A stretch of 64,000 nucleotides of DNA from Tepidimonas charontis (lineage in GTDB: Bacteria; Pseudomonadota; Gammaproteobacteria; Burkholderiales; Burkholderiaceae_C). Location of the stretch: assembly GCF_007556685.1 (NCBI RefSeq), contig NZ_VJON01000003.1, positions 1-64,000 on the forward strand, written 5' to 3'. Below, in pieces: positions 23,149 through 38,915 of the stretch. Both the position numbers and the translations under genes were made by a program. The notes under the pieces are model-generated. The model saw nothing but the letters and a program-made list of their open reading frames with translations, searched no databases and was not told where the DNA came from. Position 1 is the stretch's first letter. Each line of letters begins with the position of its first letter.

Positions 23149-25331
23149 CGACCGGACAGTTTTTCTTCGCCACGTCGGTCGCGCGAAGGCGGGGCCCATC
23201 GGGCTGGCGGATCTGGCTCGTGCTCGTGGGTCTGCTGGTTGGCGGCCTGGCCCACGCACAGGAGGCAATTCGGGCCGTCAGCGCCAGTGTCGTGGCAGGG
23301 CGCGAGGTGGTTCGTATCGAGACTGCGCAGCCCTTGTCCGCCGTCCCACGCGCTTTTACGATCCAGAGCCCGGCACGTGTTGTGTTTGATTTTCCGGCCG
23401 CACGCAATGAGGCGGGACGCGCCGTGTTCGATCTCAATCAGGGCAATCTGCGCTCGGTCCATGTGATCGAGGCGCAGGGCCGCACGCGCGTCGTTTTCAA
23501 TTTGAATCGGGCCGTGCCGTACGAGACCGAGCTGCGCGGCAACGTGTTGCTGGTGACCCTGCAGCCGACCGACACCGCCGCGAGCGTGGCAGCGCCGGCG
23601 ACCTTCGCCTCCGACCAACCGACAGCCGAGACCAAGGCGCTGGTCGACATCGACTTTCGGCGCAGCGAAGACGGTGCGGGGCGTGTGATCGTCGAGCTCG
23701 GGGACCCGCAAACCGGCGTCGATATTCGCAACCAGGGGCGCGCCTTGGTGGTTGAGTTTTTGCGCACCAGGTTGCCTGAAGGGCTGCGTCGCCGCATGGA
23801 CGTGATCGATTTCGCTACGCCCGTGCGCATGATCACCGCCTCGCAGGTGGGCGATCGTGTGCGCTTGTTGGTCGAGGCCGTCGGGGAGTGGGAACACAGC
23901 GCCTATCAGCGCGACAACCGTTTCGTCTTGGAAGTTCGGCCGGTCACACCCGATCCGTCCAAGCTGGTGCAAGGGACCCGCTACAGCGGCGAAAAACTGA
24001 CGCTGAACTTCCAAAATATCGACGTGCGTTCGCTGCTGCAGGTGTTTGCCGATTTCACCGGCTTCAACATCATCACGACCGACAGCGTGCAAGGCAACCT
24101 GACGTTGCGCTTGAAAGACGTGCCATGGGATCAGGCGCTCGACATCATTCTCGAGGCCAAGCAGCTGGGCATGACCAAGAGTGGCAACGTCATCCGTATC
24201 GCGCCGAAGAAGGATCTGGACGCCGAGGCCCTGGCGCAGCGCGAAGTCGGGAAAAAACTCGAAGAACTGGAGCCGCTGCGTACCGAGGTGTTCCGGCTCA
24301 ATTTTGCGAAAGCCGAGGATGTTGTCAAAACGCTCAAGGATGCGACCTCCAGCGGTGGCGGAGAGAACGTGGCTACCAATCGCCTGCTCTCTACCCGGGG
24401 CTCGGCGGTTGCCGATTCTCGTACCAATCAGGTATTTGTGACCGACGTCTCGGCTCGGCTCGAAGCAGTCAGGGACTACATTCGCCGCGTTGACAGTCCC
24501 AAACGTCAAGTCATGATCCAAGCGCGGTTGGTTGAGGCTCGGGAGGGTTTTGGGCGCGCACTTGGGGTGCGGTTGGGTGGCGCGGACCTTCGCACGATTC
24601 GGGGCGGCGATGCCGGCTACAGTGTGGGGGGTGGCGCACGCGTTGCAATCGGTGGCTCGTATGACGCCATCACCGCCACCACCGGTGAATCGACCGGGGG
24701 TTTGAACAATCAAAATACCAACTTCTTCAATCTGCCGGCCACAGCCAATGTCAATAACATCGACGTGCCTCGCTTTGCCTTGTCACTGTTTAGCCCGGCG
24801 GCCAATCGGTTTCTGAATCTGGAGCTGGCGGCGCTCGAGTCCGACAACAAGGGTCGTATCATTTCAAGCCCGAAGATCGTCACCAGCGACCTCAATAAAG
24901 CGACCATCAAACAGGGCGATCAGCTGCGCTATCTGCAGCGCCGCACAGGCGCCGGTGGTGGGGCCGAGGACTTGATCGTGACCATCGACGCCAATTTATC
25001 GTTGGAGGTGACGCCGCAGATCACGCCGGCTGGTAAAGTGCTCATGTCCATCCGGGCAACGAAGAATCAGTTGACCGGTATCACATCGGCAGGTCCCCAG
25101 CTTGCCGTCAAAGAAATCGAGACGGAGGTCATGGTAGACAGCGGGGGGACCGTTATGATCGGTGGAATATTCGAGCAAGAAGAAATCGAAAGTGTCGACA
25201 AGGTGCCGGTACTGGGTGATGTTCCTGTTTTGGGTAATTTGTTCAAAAACCGCAACAACACCGCCAATAAACGTGAGCTGTTGATTTTCGTCACCCCCGT
25301 CGTGATCGAAGATGGTGTCGCAACACAGTGA
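23145..25331 (+). CDS. pilQ: Type IV pilus secretin PilQ
   Basis: Outer-membrane channel for the pilus fibre. 728 residues: signal peptide ending near LAHAQ (about 38), two AMIN-type domains (about 45-270) for peptidoglycan binding, an N0/STN domain (LNFQNIDVRSLLQVFADF), an N1/KH domain (RRVDSPKRQVMIQARLVE) and the secretin core with GGTVMIGG and VPVLGDVPVLGNLFK. ATG 23145 overlaps the pilP stop. Last gene of the pilMNOPQ unit unless the next lipoprotein is co-transcribed. Confidence 0.95.
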   Translation: MTTGQFFFATSVARRRGPSGWRIWLVLVGLLVGGLAHAQEAIRAVSASVVAGREVVRIETAQPLSAVPRAFTIQSPARVVFDFPAARNEAGRAVFDLNQGNLRSVHVIEAQGRTRVVFNLNRAVPYETELRGNVLLVTLQPTDTAASVAAPATFASDQPTAETKALVDIDFRRSEDGAGRVIVELGDPQTGVDIRNQGRALVVEFLRTRLPEGLRRRMDVIDFATPVRMITASQVGDRVRLLVEAVGEWEHSAYQRDNRFVLEVRPVTPDPSKLVQGTRYSGEKLTLNFQNIDVRSLLQVFADFTGFNIITTDSVQGNLTLRLKDVPWDQALDIILEAKQLGMTKSGNVIRIAPKKDLDAEALAQREVGKKLEELEPLRTEVFRLNFAKAEDVVKTLKDATSSGGGENVATNRLLSTRGSAVADSRTNQVFVTDVSARLEAVRDYIRRVDSPKRQVMIQARLVEAREGFGRALGVRLGGADLRTIRGGDAGYSVGGGARVAIGGSYDAITATTGESTGGLNNQNTNFFNLPATANVNNIDVPRFALSLFSPAANRFLNLELAALESDNKGRIISSPKIVTSDLNKATIKQGDQLRYLQRRTGAGGGAEDLIVTIDANLSLEVTPQITPAGKVLMSIRATKNQLTGITSAGPQLAVKEIETEVMVDSGGTVMIGGIFEQEEIESVDKVPVLGDVPVLGNLFKNRNNTANKRELLIFVTPVVIEDGVATQ

Positions 25332-25380
25332 GGTTATAGGCATGCGCTCGCTTCGAGTCGAGAAGTTTTAGGAGAACGTC

Positions 25381-27369
25381 ATGATCAAGCGATGGATGGT
25401 TTGGCTGGCAACCGCATTGGTCTCGGCTCTGGCCGCCTGTGGCGGCGGTGGCGGCTCACCCGGCGCGAATCCCAATGATGGCGCGTTGTCGGTGGGGGCC
25501 GTCACCGCTTTGACCCTGATGCCAGGCGAAGCGCGGACACTGCCGGTTTCGGGGGGGGTGCCGCCTTACCGCGTTGTAAGCGCCGAGCGGGCCATCGCCG
25601 TCGCCGCCCTGGAGGGAAGCCAGCTGATCATCGGCGGACAAAACGCGGGTGAAACACGCGTGACGGTCGCTGATCGAGCGGGTAACACAGTCGGACTCAC
25701 CGTTAAGGTGGGGTCCAGCATCCCGCTGTACACGACGGCCCCAGCGACGCTTCAGTTGGGCGTGGGGCCCAGTGAGGCGCGTACCTTCCGTGTCGCCGGC
25801 GGGGTCAAACCCTATGTGATCACCGGCAACGCGCCGTTGGTCGCCGCGGTCACGCAACTCGATGCCGAGCAGTGGCGCATTCAAGGGGTGGCGATTGGTA
25901 ACATGCAAGTACGCATTCGCGATGCGGCGGGCACCGAGCTGGAGGTTGCTGTCACCGTGGGTTCGCCCGAGTTGCGGGTGTCGGTGGGTAGTATTTCCTT
26001 GCCGATCGGCGTTCCCAGCACCGTGATACTGAGCGGTGGTCAGCCGCCATACCGGATAGCTGGAGGAATCCCGTCAGCGGTGCAAGTCAAACGCTTGACA
26101 GACAATGAATTCGAAATTGTCGGATGGTTGGTGACTGGCGGGGTCGATGTGGTGTTCGCTGACGCCACGGGAAAAACAGTCACGACAAACGTTACGGTCG
26201 TAGCGCGCAATACCCAAATCGCGATTTCACCGAGTCAACTTCGGGTTGCGGAAGCCTCCGGTACCCAAGTGAAGTTCCAGGTCAGGACGGGGGCCCGTGG
26301 TCCCTTGGTGGTGCTCAGCAGTCGCCCGGGTCTGGTCGCGGTATCCGGTGTGACTGCACCGACCATCAATTCGGATGGAACGGAATTTGGTAGCTTCATT
26401 GGCACCGTTGGGGCGTCTGCTTGTGTTGGTGCCGACACCGACGTTGAACTGACGGCAATCGACGCCGCCGGATCGGTGGGCACGGCCACTGTGACCGTGC
26501 TCGACTTGGGTGATGTGTGCGGTGAGGTCGAGCCCCCAGAAACCAACTTCGCCGTTCTGGCTCCGCCGACGCTGAACCTGCCGTTGGGCGGCGTGCGCAC
26601 CTACACCATCACGGGGGGTACCTTGCCGCTGGTGGCGGTTGCCGGCAACCCGCAGGTGCTCGAGGCAAGCATCATTGGCGATGGGCGCACGCTGCGCCTG
26701 CGGGGATTGGCTGCAGGGTCTTCGACGGTGTTCGTTTATGACGCCTTGGGCAATACCGCGTCGGGCATCAACACCGTCAACGTCATTGCTGTCGACTCGG
26801 GTGAGACGGTCGCGCTTGCGACATTCCCGTCATCGGCTACCGGGGCGGTCGGCGATACCCTGCGCTTCGTGGTTGCGGGCGGCACGGCGCCCTACACCTT
26901 GACGATCAACAATCCGGCGGTTGCGGCGGTATCGCCGACGAGCATTGGCAGCAGCGGCGGCGAGTTTGTCGCGACGCTGTTGAATGCTGGCTCGACGGTC
27001 GTGACGGTTCGCGATGCCAAGGGAGAAACGGTCAGCGTGCAATTGACGGCCGGGGCTGGGACACCGAATCTGCGCGTGTCGCCCTCGACCTTGGAGCTTG
27101 CGGAGCGCACGATCGTTACGCCTCTGCACATTGATGTGAATATTTATGGTGGCGTCGGCCCGTACAGGGTATTTAGTTCTGACACCAGCCTTATTGAGGT
27201 GGGTGATGGAACGACGTTTGGAAATAACACGCCGATTGTCGGTTCGACGTTTACCATTCGGCAACTGGGCAGCAGAGACGTATCTGATGATAGGGAAGTC
27301 ATCGTGACTGTCATTGACTCAACTGGGGCAAGCGCGACCAGTCAAATCAAGATCAAGAATAACAATTGA
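25381..27369 (+). CDS. Multi-Ig-like repeat lipoprotein between pilQ and aroK
   Basis: Not assignable to a named family. 662 residues with a signal peptide and lipobox LAAC (Cys 20), then GGGGG and about seven modules of 80-100 residues. Most modules carry G-G-x-x-P-Y in the middle and end in a D-x-x-G-x-T...V-T-V strand, the pattern of bacterial Ig-like/BIG folds. Module 4 (about residues 280-385) holds two Cys (SACVG, DVCGE) able to form a disulfide. A good AGGAGA ribosome site precedes the ATG. It starts 49 bp after pilQ and its stop lies 4 bp before the aroK start, so co-expression with the pilus genes is likely. Surface or secretin-associated roles are conjecture. Confidence 0.8.
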   Translation: MIKRWMVWLATALVSALAACGGGGGSPGANPNDGALSVGAVTALTLMPGEARTLPVSGGVPPYRVVSAERAIAVAALEGSQLIIGGQNAGETRVTVADRAGNTVGLTVKVGSSIPLYTTAPATLQLGVGPSEARTFRVAGGVKPYVITGNAPLVAAVTQLDAEQWRIQGVAIGNMQVRIRDAAGTELEVAVTVGSPELRVSVGSISLPIGVPSTVILSGGQPPYRIAGGIPSAVQVKRLTDNEFEIVGWLVTGGVDVVFADATGKTVTTNVTVVARNTQIAISPSQLRVAEASGTQVKFQVRTGARGPLVVLSSRPGLVAVSGVTAPTINSDGTEFGSFIGTVGASACVGADTDVELTAIDAAGSVGTATVTVLDLGDVCGEVEPPETNFAVLAPPTLNLPLGGVRTYTITGGTLPLVAVAGNPQVLEASIIGDGRTLRLRGLAAGSSTVFVYDALGNTASGINTVNVIAVDSGETVALATFPSSATGAVGDTLRFVVAGGTAPYTLTINNPAVAAVSPTSIGSSGGEFVATLLNAGSTVVTVRDAKGETVSVQLTAGAGTPNLRVSPSTLELAERTIVTPLHIDVNIYGGVGPYRVFSSDTSLIEVGDGTTFGNNTPIVGSTFTIRQLGSRDVSDDREVIVTVIDSTGASATSQIKIKNNN

Positions 27370-27373
27370 CGAG

Positions 27374-27943
27374 GTGAGCGCGATAGTACTCATCGGTCTG
27401 CCCGGCGCCGGCAAGACCACGGTCGGCCGGCAGCTGGCGCGGCGGCTGCAGTTGCCGTTCGTCGATTCCGACCAGGTGATCGAGGATCGCCTCGGGTGCA
27501 CGATTCGCGCCTTTTTCGAGCGTGAAGGGGAGCCGGCGTTTCGCGATCTGGAAGAAGCGGTGATCGATGAGCTCACGCGTGGCCCGGCGTGTGTGCTGTC
27601 CACGGGCGGCGGGGCGGTATTGCGCCCCGCCAACCGGCGCCATCTGCGCGAGCGCGGGCGGGTCTTTTATTTGCGGGCAGCCCCGGAGGATTTGTTTCGG
27701 CGCTTGCGTCACGACCGCACCCGGCCGCTGCTGCAGGTGGCGGACCCGCTGCGGCGCTTGCGCGAGCTGTACGCCGCGCGCGATCCGCTGTACCGGGAGA
27801 CGGCGCATCACGTGGTGGAGACCGGGCGTCCCTCGGTGACGTTGTTGGTGCACCGGATGCTCGCGCAATTGGAGCTCGACCCGTCGGGCGTGGCGCAGGG
27901 CTCGTCCGGTGACGAGGCCCCGTCCGGGCCACGCGAGAAGTAG
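27374..27943 (+). CDS. aroK: Shikimate kinase
   Basis: Phosphorylates shikimate in aromatic amino acid synthesis. 189 residues from GTG 27374: P-loop GLPGAGKTT (8-16), the shikimate-binding DSD, the [14 protein letters not shown] motif, STGGGAV and the lid RTRPLL. No better start exists, because the preceding lipoprotein ends at 27369. A Ser/Gly/Pro-rich C-terminal tail of about 20 residues extends beyond the fold. First gene of aroK-aroB-dgt. Confidence 0.93.
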   Translation: MSAIVLIGLPGAGKTTVGRQLARRLQLPFVDSDQVIEDRLGCTIRAFFEREGEPAFRDLEEAVIDELTRGPACVLSTGGGAVLRPANRRHLRERGRVFYLRAAPEDLFRRLRHDRTRPLLQVADPLRRLRELYAARDPLYRETAHHVVETGRPSVTLLVHRMLAQLELDPSGVAQGSSGDEAPSGPREK

Positions 27944-28093
27944 GCGTAACACCGCGGGTGCGGAGTGGCGAACACGGTGCAGCGTCGTGCCGCCCGTGGC
28001 CGCCGCACACAGCTTTCCCGGTGACGGTTGCAGGAAGCTCGTGGTCGCGGGCACCTCGGATTGGGGTCGTCGTCCCTTCGGTACACTTGTCGC

Positions 28094-29230
28094 ATGGATG
28101 TTGCCGCCACCCTTTCCACCGCGGGTACGTCGCCCGGCTTTTTGCACCGCGTCACCATCGATCTGGGTGAGCGCAGCTATGCGATCGATATCGGCGCAGA
28201 GGTGTTGGGCGATCCGGGGACGTGGGCGGGCTTGCCGCGGGCGGCGACGGCGGCCATCGTCACCAACGACGTGGTGGCCCCGCTGTATCTGAGTCGTCTG
28301 CGGTCGGCCTTGGCGCCGCATTTCCCGCGCGTGCTCGACATCGTGCTGCCGGATGGGGAGGCGCACAAGGACTGGCCGACGTTGAACCGGATTTTCGATG
28401 CGCTGCTGACCCACGCCTGTGACCGTAAGACGGTGCTGTTTGCGCTGGGCGGTGGCGTGATCGGTGACATGACGGGATTCGCTGCGGCGTGTTACCAACG
28501 TGGGGTACCCTTCGTGCAGGTACCCACGACGTTGTTGGCGCAGGTCGACTCTTCGGTGGGTGGCAAGACGGCGATCAATCACCCGCTGGGCAAAAATATG
28601 ATCGGTGCCTTCTACCAGCCACTGCGGGTGGTATGCGATTTGGCGACGCTGGCGACGCTGCCGGCGCGCGAGTTCAGTGCCGGCCTGGCGGAAGTGATCA
28701 AATACGGGCCGATCGCCGACCCCGCGTTTTTGGACTGGGTCGAAGACCGGATGGAGGCGCTGCGCGCGCGCGAGCCGTCGGCGCTGGCGTATGCGGTGCG
28801 ACGCAGCTGCGAGATCAAGGCAGCGGTGGTGGGGCAGGACGAGCGCGAGTCCGGGCTGCGCGCCATTTTGAATTTTGGTCATACGTTTGGTCACGCCATC
28901 GAGGCCGGTTTGGGCTACGGTGCATGGCTGCACGGCGAAGCCGTGGGGTGCGGCATGGTGATGGCGGCGACGCTGTCGCAGCGGCTGGGCCGGGTGTCGG
29001 CGGACTACGTGCAGCGGCTGACGCGGTTGATCGCTGCTGCCGGGCTGCCCACGCGCGCCCCGCGCCTGGCCGATGACAACGCGGCGCGCTACCTGGCGCT
29101 GATGCGCGTGGACAAGAAGGCCGAGGCGGGGGCCATCCGGTTCATCGTCGTGGATGAGCAAGGCCACGCCGAGCTCTGTCCGGTGCCCGACGCGGTGGTG
29201 GCCGAGGTGATCGACGCCTGCTGCGTGTGA
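28094..29230 (+). CDS. aroB: 3-dehydroquinate synthase
   Basis: Cyclises DAHP to 3-dehydroquinate, NAD- and Zn-dependent. 378 residues with [13 protein letters not shown] (NAD), the [17 protein letters not shown] signature and metal ligands in [10 protein letters not shown] and LHGEAV. ATG 28094 gives the normal N-terminus. 27944-28093 contains nothing clear. The stop overlaps the next gene as TGATG. Confidence 0.96.
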   Translation: MDVAATLSTAGTSPGFLHRVTIDLGERSYAIDIGAEVLGDPGTWAGLPRAATAAIVTNDVVAPLYLSRLRSALAPHFPRVLDIVLPDGEAHKDWPTLNRIFDALLTHACDRKTVLFALGGGVIGDMTGFAAACYQRGVPFVQVPTTLLAQVDSSVGGKTAINHPLGKNMIGAFYQPLRVVCDLATLATLPAREFSAGLAEVIKYGPIADPAFLDWVEDRMEALRAREPSALAYAVRRSCEIKAAVVGQDERESGLRAILNFGHTFGHAIEAGLGYGAWLHGEAVGCGMVMAATLSQRLGRVSADYVQRLTRLIAAAGLPTRAPRLADDNAARYLALMRVDKKAEAGAIRFIVVDEQGHAELCPVPDAVVAEVIDACCV

Positions 29231-30417
29231 TGGGGCCGATGGCGCTTGCTTCCTACGCCTGTGATCCGGCGCACTCGCGCGGGCGCCGCCACCCCGAGCC
29301 GCCGGCGCCGACGCGCAATCCGTTTCAGCGCGATCGGGACCGCATCATTCACTCGTCGGCGTTTCGGCGCTTGGTCTACAAGACCCAGGTCTTTCTCAAC
29401 CACGAGGGCGACCTGTTTCGCACCCGCCTGACGCATTCGCTGGAAGTGGCCCAGCTGGGGCGTAGCATCGCACGCGCCTTGGGTTTGCATGAGGATTTGG
29501 TGGAAGCGATTGCGCTGGCGCACGATCTGGGCCACACCCCCTTTGGCCATGCCGGCCAAGACGCCCTCAATGCCTGTCTGCACGAAGACGACGGCCCGGC
29601 ACGCGATGAGCCGCGTGGCGCCGACGAGCCGCACGGCGGCTTCGAGCACAATCTGCAGAGTTTGCGCGTCGTCGATGCGTTGGAGGAGCGCTACCCCGCC
29701 TTTGACGGACTCAACCTCTGTTTCGAGACGCGCGAAGGCATCCTCAAGCACTGCTCGCGTGCCAATGCCGAGTGGTTGGAAGCGCGTGAACCGGGTGGGG
29801 TGGGGGCGCGTTTTCTGCGTGGTCACTCACCCTCGTTGGAGGCCCAGTTGGCCAATGTGGCCGACGAGATCGCCTACAACGCGCACGATATCGACGATGG
29901 CGTGCGCAGCGGACTGCTCACCCTGGAGCAGCTCGAAGCGGTCGAGCTGTTCGATGTCTTTCGGCGCGAGGCGTTGGCCGAGCATCCGGCCTTGCACGGG
30001 CGCCGCTTGCTGTATGAGACGATCCGTCGCATGCTCAGCGCCCAGGTGTATGACGTCATCGACGCCACGCGGCGCGCCCTGGCCGCCGCCGGAGTGCGCA
30101 CGCTGGATGACGTCCGCAGTCGTGCGCCGCTGCTCGGATTTTCGCCGGCGATGCGTGAGGCAAGCGCCGCGTTGAAGCGTTTTTTGCTCGTCAACCTGTA
30201 TCGGCACCCGCAGGTGATGGACACCACCGGGCGCGCCCGGCGCGTGGTGGCCGACCTGTACCGGGCCTACTGTGCCGATCCCCGTCTGCTGCCCCCGCCG
30301 CGCCCGGGGGTGGCGTTGTCGCTGCGGCGCCGCGTGGCCGACTACATTGCCGGCATGACCGATCGCTTCGCGATCCGCGAGCACCAGCGGCTCACGGGTG
30401 AACGCCTGTTTGGATAG
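29230..30417 (+). CDS. dgt: Deoxyguanosinetriphosphate triphosphohydrolase-like protein
   Basis: HD-domain dNTP triphosphohydrolase, converting dNTPs to nucleosides and triphosphate. 395 residues with the metal residues in RLTHSLEV, AHDLGHTPFGH and the later EIAYNAHDIDDG. The N-terminal RNPFQRDRDRIIHSSAFRRL block is family-typical. ATG 29230 overlaps the aroB stop; a second ATG at 29239 is possible. The gene trio aroK-aroB-dgt is common in Burkholderiales. 30418-30665 afterwards holds no gene I can defend. Confidence 0.92.
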   Translation: MGPMALASYACDPAHSRGRRHPEPPAPTRNPFQRDRDRIIHSSAFRRLVYKTQVFLNHEGDLFRTRLTHSLEVAQLGRSIARALGLHEDLVEAIALAHDLGHTPFGHAGQDALNACLHEDDGPARDEPRGADEPHGGFEHNLQSLRVVDALEERYPAFDGLNLCFETREGILKHCSRANAEWLEAREPGGVGARFLRGHSPSLEAQLANVADEIAYNAHDIDDGVRSGLLTLEQLEAVELFDVFRREALAEHPALHGRRLLYETIRRMLSAQVYDVIDATRRALAAAGVRTLDDVRSRAPLLGFSPAMREASAALKRFLLVNLYRHPQVMDTTGRARRVVADLYRAYCADPRLLPPPRPGVALSLRRRVADYIAGMTDRFAIREHQRLTGERLFG

Positions 30418-30665
30418 CAGTGATGCCGATGCGCCGGATGGGAGAGAGCCAACGCGGTGCGCCGCCTGCCATGCCGTCAGCCTTTGGGCGGACCGCGATC
30501 CGGCGGGCGTTTTTTGGCTCGGGCTCGCGGCCGAATTTTTTTTCGCCGCGCTCATCGTCGGCTCCGCTGGCCGTGACGGGGTGGCAGGCCACCGTATCGC
30601 CGTTGCTGCAGCAGGGCGTTGTGTGGCGAGCCTGGGGCTTGGTGCGAGGCGGGGAGGCGGTGTAG

Positions 30666-31352
30666 ATGGCGCGCCAGCCGCGGTGGTCGGTCACCGGACG
30701 CCCCCACCTGTTGCGACATATCGGCCACAGCGGGCAGCCGGTCTTCGTCGATGACGGTGATCGCGCCTTGTGCCGAGATTTGCTGCTGGCTGGAGCCGAG
30801 CAGGAGGGGGTGGCGTTACACGCCTACACGCTGCTCGCGGCCGACGTTTGGCTGCTTGGCACACCCCGGCGCGAGGGCGCCCTGGCGCGCTGGATGCAGG
30901 CCCTCGGGCGCGCCTATGTGCGCGCGTTCAACCGCCGCCACGGGCGCAGCGGCACGCTGTGGGATGGACGCTATCGCGCCACCGTCCTAGCCGAGCCCTG
31001 GGTGCTGCCGGCGATGCTGATGTTGGATGCCGAGCCGGTGCGTCTGGGGCTGGCTGCGGCGCCGGAGGCGTGGCCATGGTCCACCCATGGTCATTATGGC
31101 GGGCTGGCTGCGCAGGCCGGCCTGACGCCGCCGGCGGCTTGGTGGGCGTTGGGCGATACCCCCTTTGCGCGCGAGGCCCGCTACCGCCAGTACTCGCGTG
31201 AGGGCTTGCCGGCGGCTGCGGCGCAGCGCCTGCGTGAGGCCGCCACCAAAGGCTGGCCGTTGGGAGACGCCGACTTTTTGGCTGCGCTGCAGGCCGAAAC
31301 CGGACGACGCGTCACGCCAGCGCGTCCGGGCCGACCCCGCAAGCGGGGCTGA
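30666..31352 (+). CDS. RAYT-like (Y1 transposase family) protein lacking catalytic residues
   Basis: 228 residues matching REP-associated tyrosine transposases throughout: RPH near the start, HAYxLL, WMQALGRAYVRAFNRRHGRSGTLWDGRYRA, EPVRLGL, WPWSxxGHY, and the C-terminal ATKGWPLGDADFLAALQAETGRR and GRPRK tail. The HUH pair (usually NHVHLL) reads A-D60-V-W62-L-L, and the catalytic Tyr (usually MRYIELNPVR) aligns to M119. Both DNA-cleaving centres are therefore gone while the frame stays intact, suggesting a domesticated DNA- or RNA-binding role. Lies directly upstream of gltB. Confidence 0.82.
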   Translation: MARQPRWSVTGRPHLLRHIGHSGQPVFVDDGDRALCRDLLLAGAEQEGVALHAYTLLAADVWLLGTPRREGALARWMQALGRAYVRAFNRRHGRSGTLWDGRYRATVLAEPWVLPAMLMLDAEPVRLGLAAAPEAWPWSTHGHYGGLAAQAGLTPPAAWWALGDTPFAREARYRQYSREGLPAAAAQRLREAATKGWPLGDADFLAALQAETGRRVTPARPGRPRKRG

Positions 31353-31674
31353 AGGTGCGCGCCGGTCACTCCGTTGGATGGCGCGCGCGACCGTCCGGTG
31401 GCGGGGTGCCCCGTGCCCGTCGGGCTCGTGCGTCGAGTCCGGGGCCGACGGCAGTGGGCCGCCTGGCTGCGGCACGGGGCGGGCAGCTACGGCCCGGCCA
31501 GGTTGAGGCCCAGCGGGTGAGGGGTCGACCGTCGTGTATGTAATCTGTCCCCAATAAATAAATTGGGATTCTGCTTCGTATATAAATAATCTTCTGACCC
31601 CAAATATTTGGCTTGCGTGTCGCACCGGCTTGTCGTATGCTCCCACCATCGTGTTTTTTGCCTTGGAGTCTGGC
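31353..31674 (+). promoter_or_regulatory. gltB upstream region: promoter and palindromes
   Basis: TTGCGT (31613-31618), a 17-bp spacer and TATGCT (31636-31641) form a good sigma70 promoter 34 bp before the gltB GTG. Just upstream are a perfect 12-bp palindrome CCAAATATTTGG (31600-31611), centred near -42, and an inverted repeat CCCAAT/ATTGGG (31550-31567). Two similar TCTG(T/A)CCCCAA stretches (near 31544 and 31593) make a loose direct repeat. 31530-31612 is strikingly AT-rich. These are either regulator sites for gltBD or REP-like leftovers of the neighbouring RAYT gene. 31353-31530 shows nothing. Confidence 0.6.
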
Positions 31675-36462
<4,788 letters not shown>

Positions 36463-36500
36463 AGCGCGCCGTCATCGAGGATTACGAAAAAGCAACGATC

Positions 36501-37967
<1,467 letters not shown>

Positions 37968-38048
37968 GGCACCGTCCGGATGGAGTCGCTGTCGGCCGCA
38001 GGACCGGCCCGCGCTTCGCGAACAACGATTGGGGATTTCCCTTATCAT

Positions 38049-38081
38049 TGACGAAGCCGGCGCTGCCGGCTTCGTCATTTT
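38049..38081 (+). terminator. Terminator after gltD
   Basis: A perfect stem of 13 bp (TGACGAAGCCGGC 38049-38061 with GCCGGCTTCGTCA 38065-38077), a 3-nt loop and ATTTTG after it. It ends 10 bp before mlaF, so mla transcription must start inside or after the hairpin, or read through it. Confidence 0.85.
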
Positions 38082-38090
38082 GCGGTCATC

Positions 38091-38915
38091 ATGAACGTCC
38101 CTCCCCTGGTCGAGTTGCGCGGTGTCACCTTCGGTTACGGTGATGGCCGCGTCGTGCTCGACGACGTCAGCCTGCACGTGCCACGCGGCAAGGTCTCGGT
38201 GCTGATCGGCACCTCGGGCGGGGGAAAGACGACGTTGTTGCGTCTCATCGGTGGGCAACTGCGCGCACGCAGCGGCCAGGTGCTGTTCGATGGCCGGGAC
38301 GTCGGTGCGCTGGACCGCGATGGGCTGTACGCGATGCGCCGGCGCATGGGCATGCTGTTCCAGTTCGGTGCCCTGTTCACCGACATGTCGGTGTTCGACA
38401 ACGTCGCCTTTCCGCTGCGCGAGCACACCCGCCTGTCCGAGCCGCTGATTCGCGACATCGTGTTGATGAAACTGCACGCGGTGGGTCTGCGCGGCGCGCG
38501 CGACCTCATGCCCGGGGAGCTGTCGGGCGGCATGGCGCGCCGCGTGGCGCTGGCGCGTGCCATCGCGCTCGATCCGGAGCTCATCATGTACGACGAGCCC
38601 TTTTCCGGGCTGGACCCGATTTCGCTGGGCACCGCGGCGCGGCTGATCCGGCAGCTCAACGACACGCTCGGGCTGACCAGTTTGATGGTGTCGCACGAGC
38701 TGGAGTCGACCTTCGCGGTGGCCGACCACATCGTCGTGCTGGCCAACGGACGGGTGGCGATGCAGGGCACGCCGGATGAGGTACGCCACAGCAGCGACCC
38801 GTTGATTCGGCAGTACGTCACGGCCTCGCCCGACGGGCCGGTGCGCTTTCATCACCCCGCGCCGCCGGTGGCGCAGGATTTTGGCGTGGTGCCGCAGCAG
38901 GGGGTGCGGCCATGA
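38091..38915 (+). CDS. mlaF: Phospholipid ABC transporter ATP-binding protein MlaF
   Basis: Cytoplasmic ATPase of the MlaFEDB complex that moves phospholipids between inner membrane and periplasmic MlaC. 274 residues: Walker A GTSGGGKT (40-47, Thr where Pro is common), signature LSGGMARR, Walker B LIMYDEPFSG and switch His SHELEST. A Pro/Val-rich C-terminal tail may touch MlaB. Stop overlaps mlaE (ATGA). Confidence 0.95.
   Translation: MNVPPLVELRGVTFGYGDGRVVLDDVSLHVPRGKVSVLIGTSGGGKTTLLRLIGGQLRARSGQVLFDGRDVGALDRDGLYAMRRRMGMLFQFGALFTDMSVFDNVAFPLREHTRLSEPLIRDIVLMKLHAVGLRGARDLMPGELSGGMARRVALARAIALDPELIMYDEPFSGLDPISLGTAARLIRQLNDTLGLTSLMVSHELESTFAVADHIVVLANGRVAMQGTPDEVRHSSDPLIRQYVTASPDGPVRFHHPAPPVAQDFGVVPQQGVRP

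Noticed and set aside
30420-30665. Possible 81-codon gene between dgt and the RAYT-like gene
   Set aside because: Stop abuts the RAYT ATG, which is tempting, but the translation is Ser/Arg/Pro-rich with no fold or ribosome site, and other frames are equally open.
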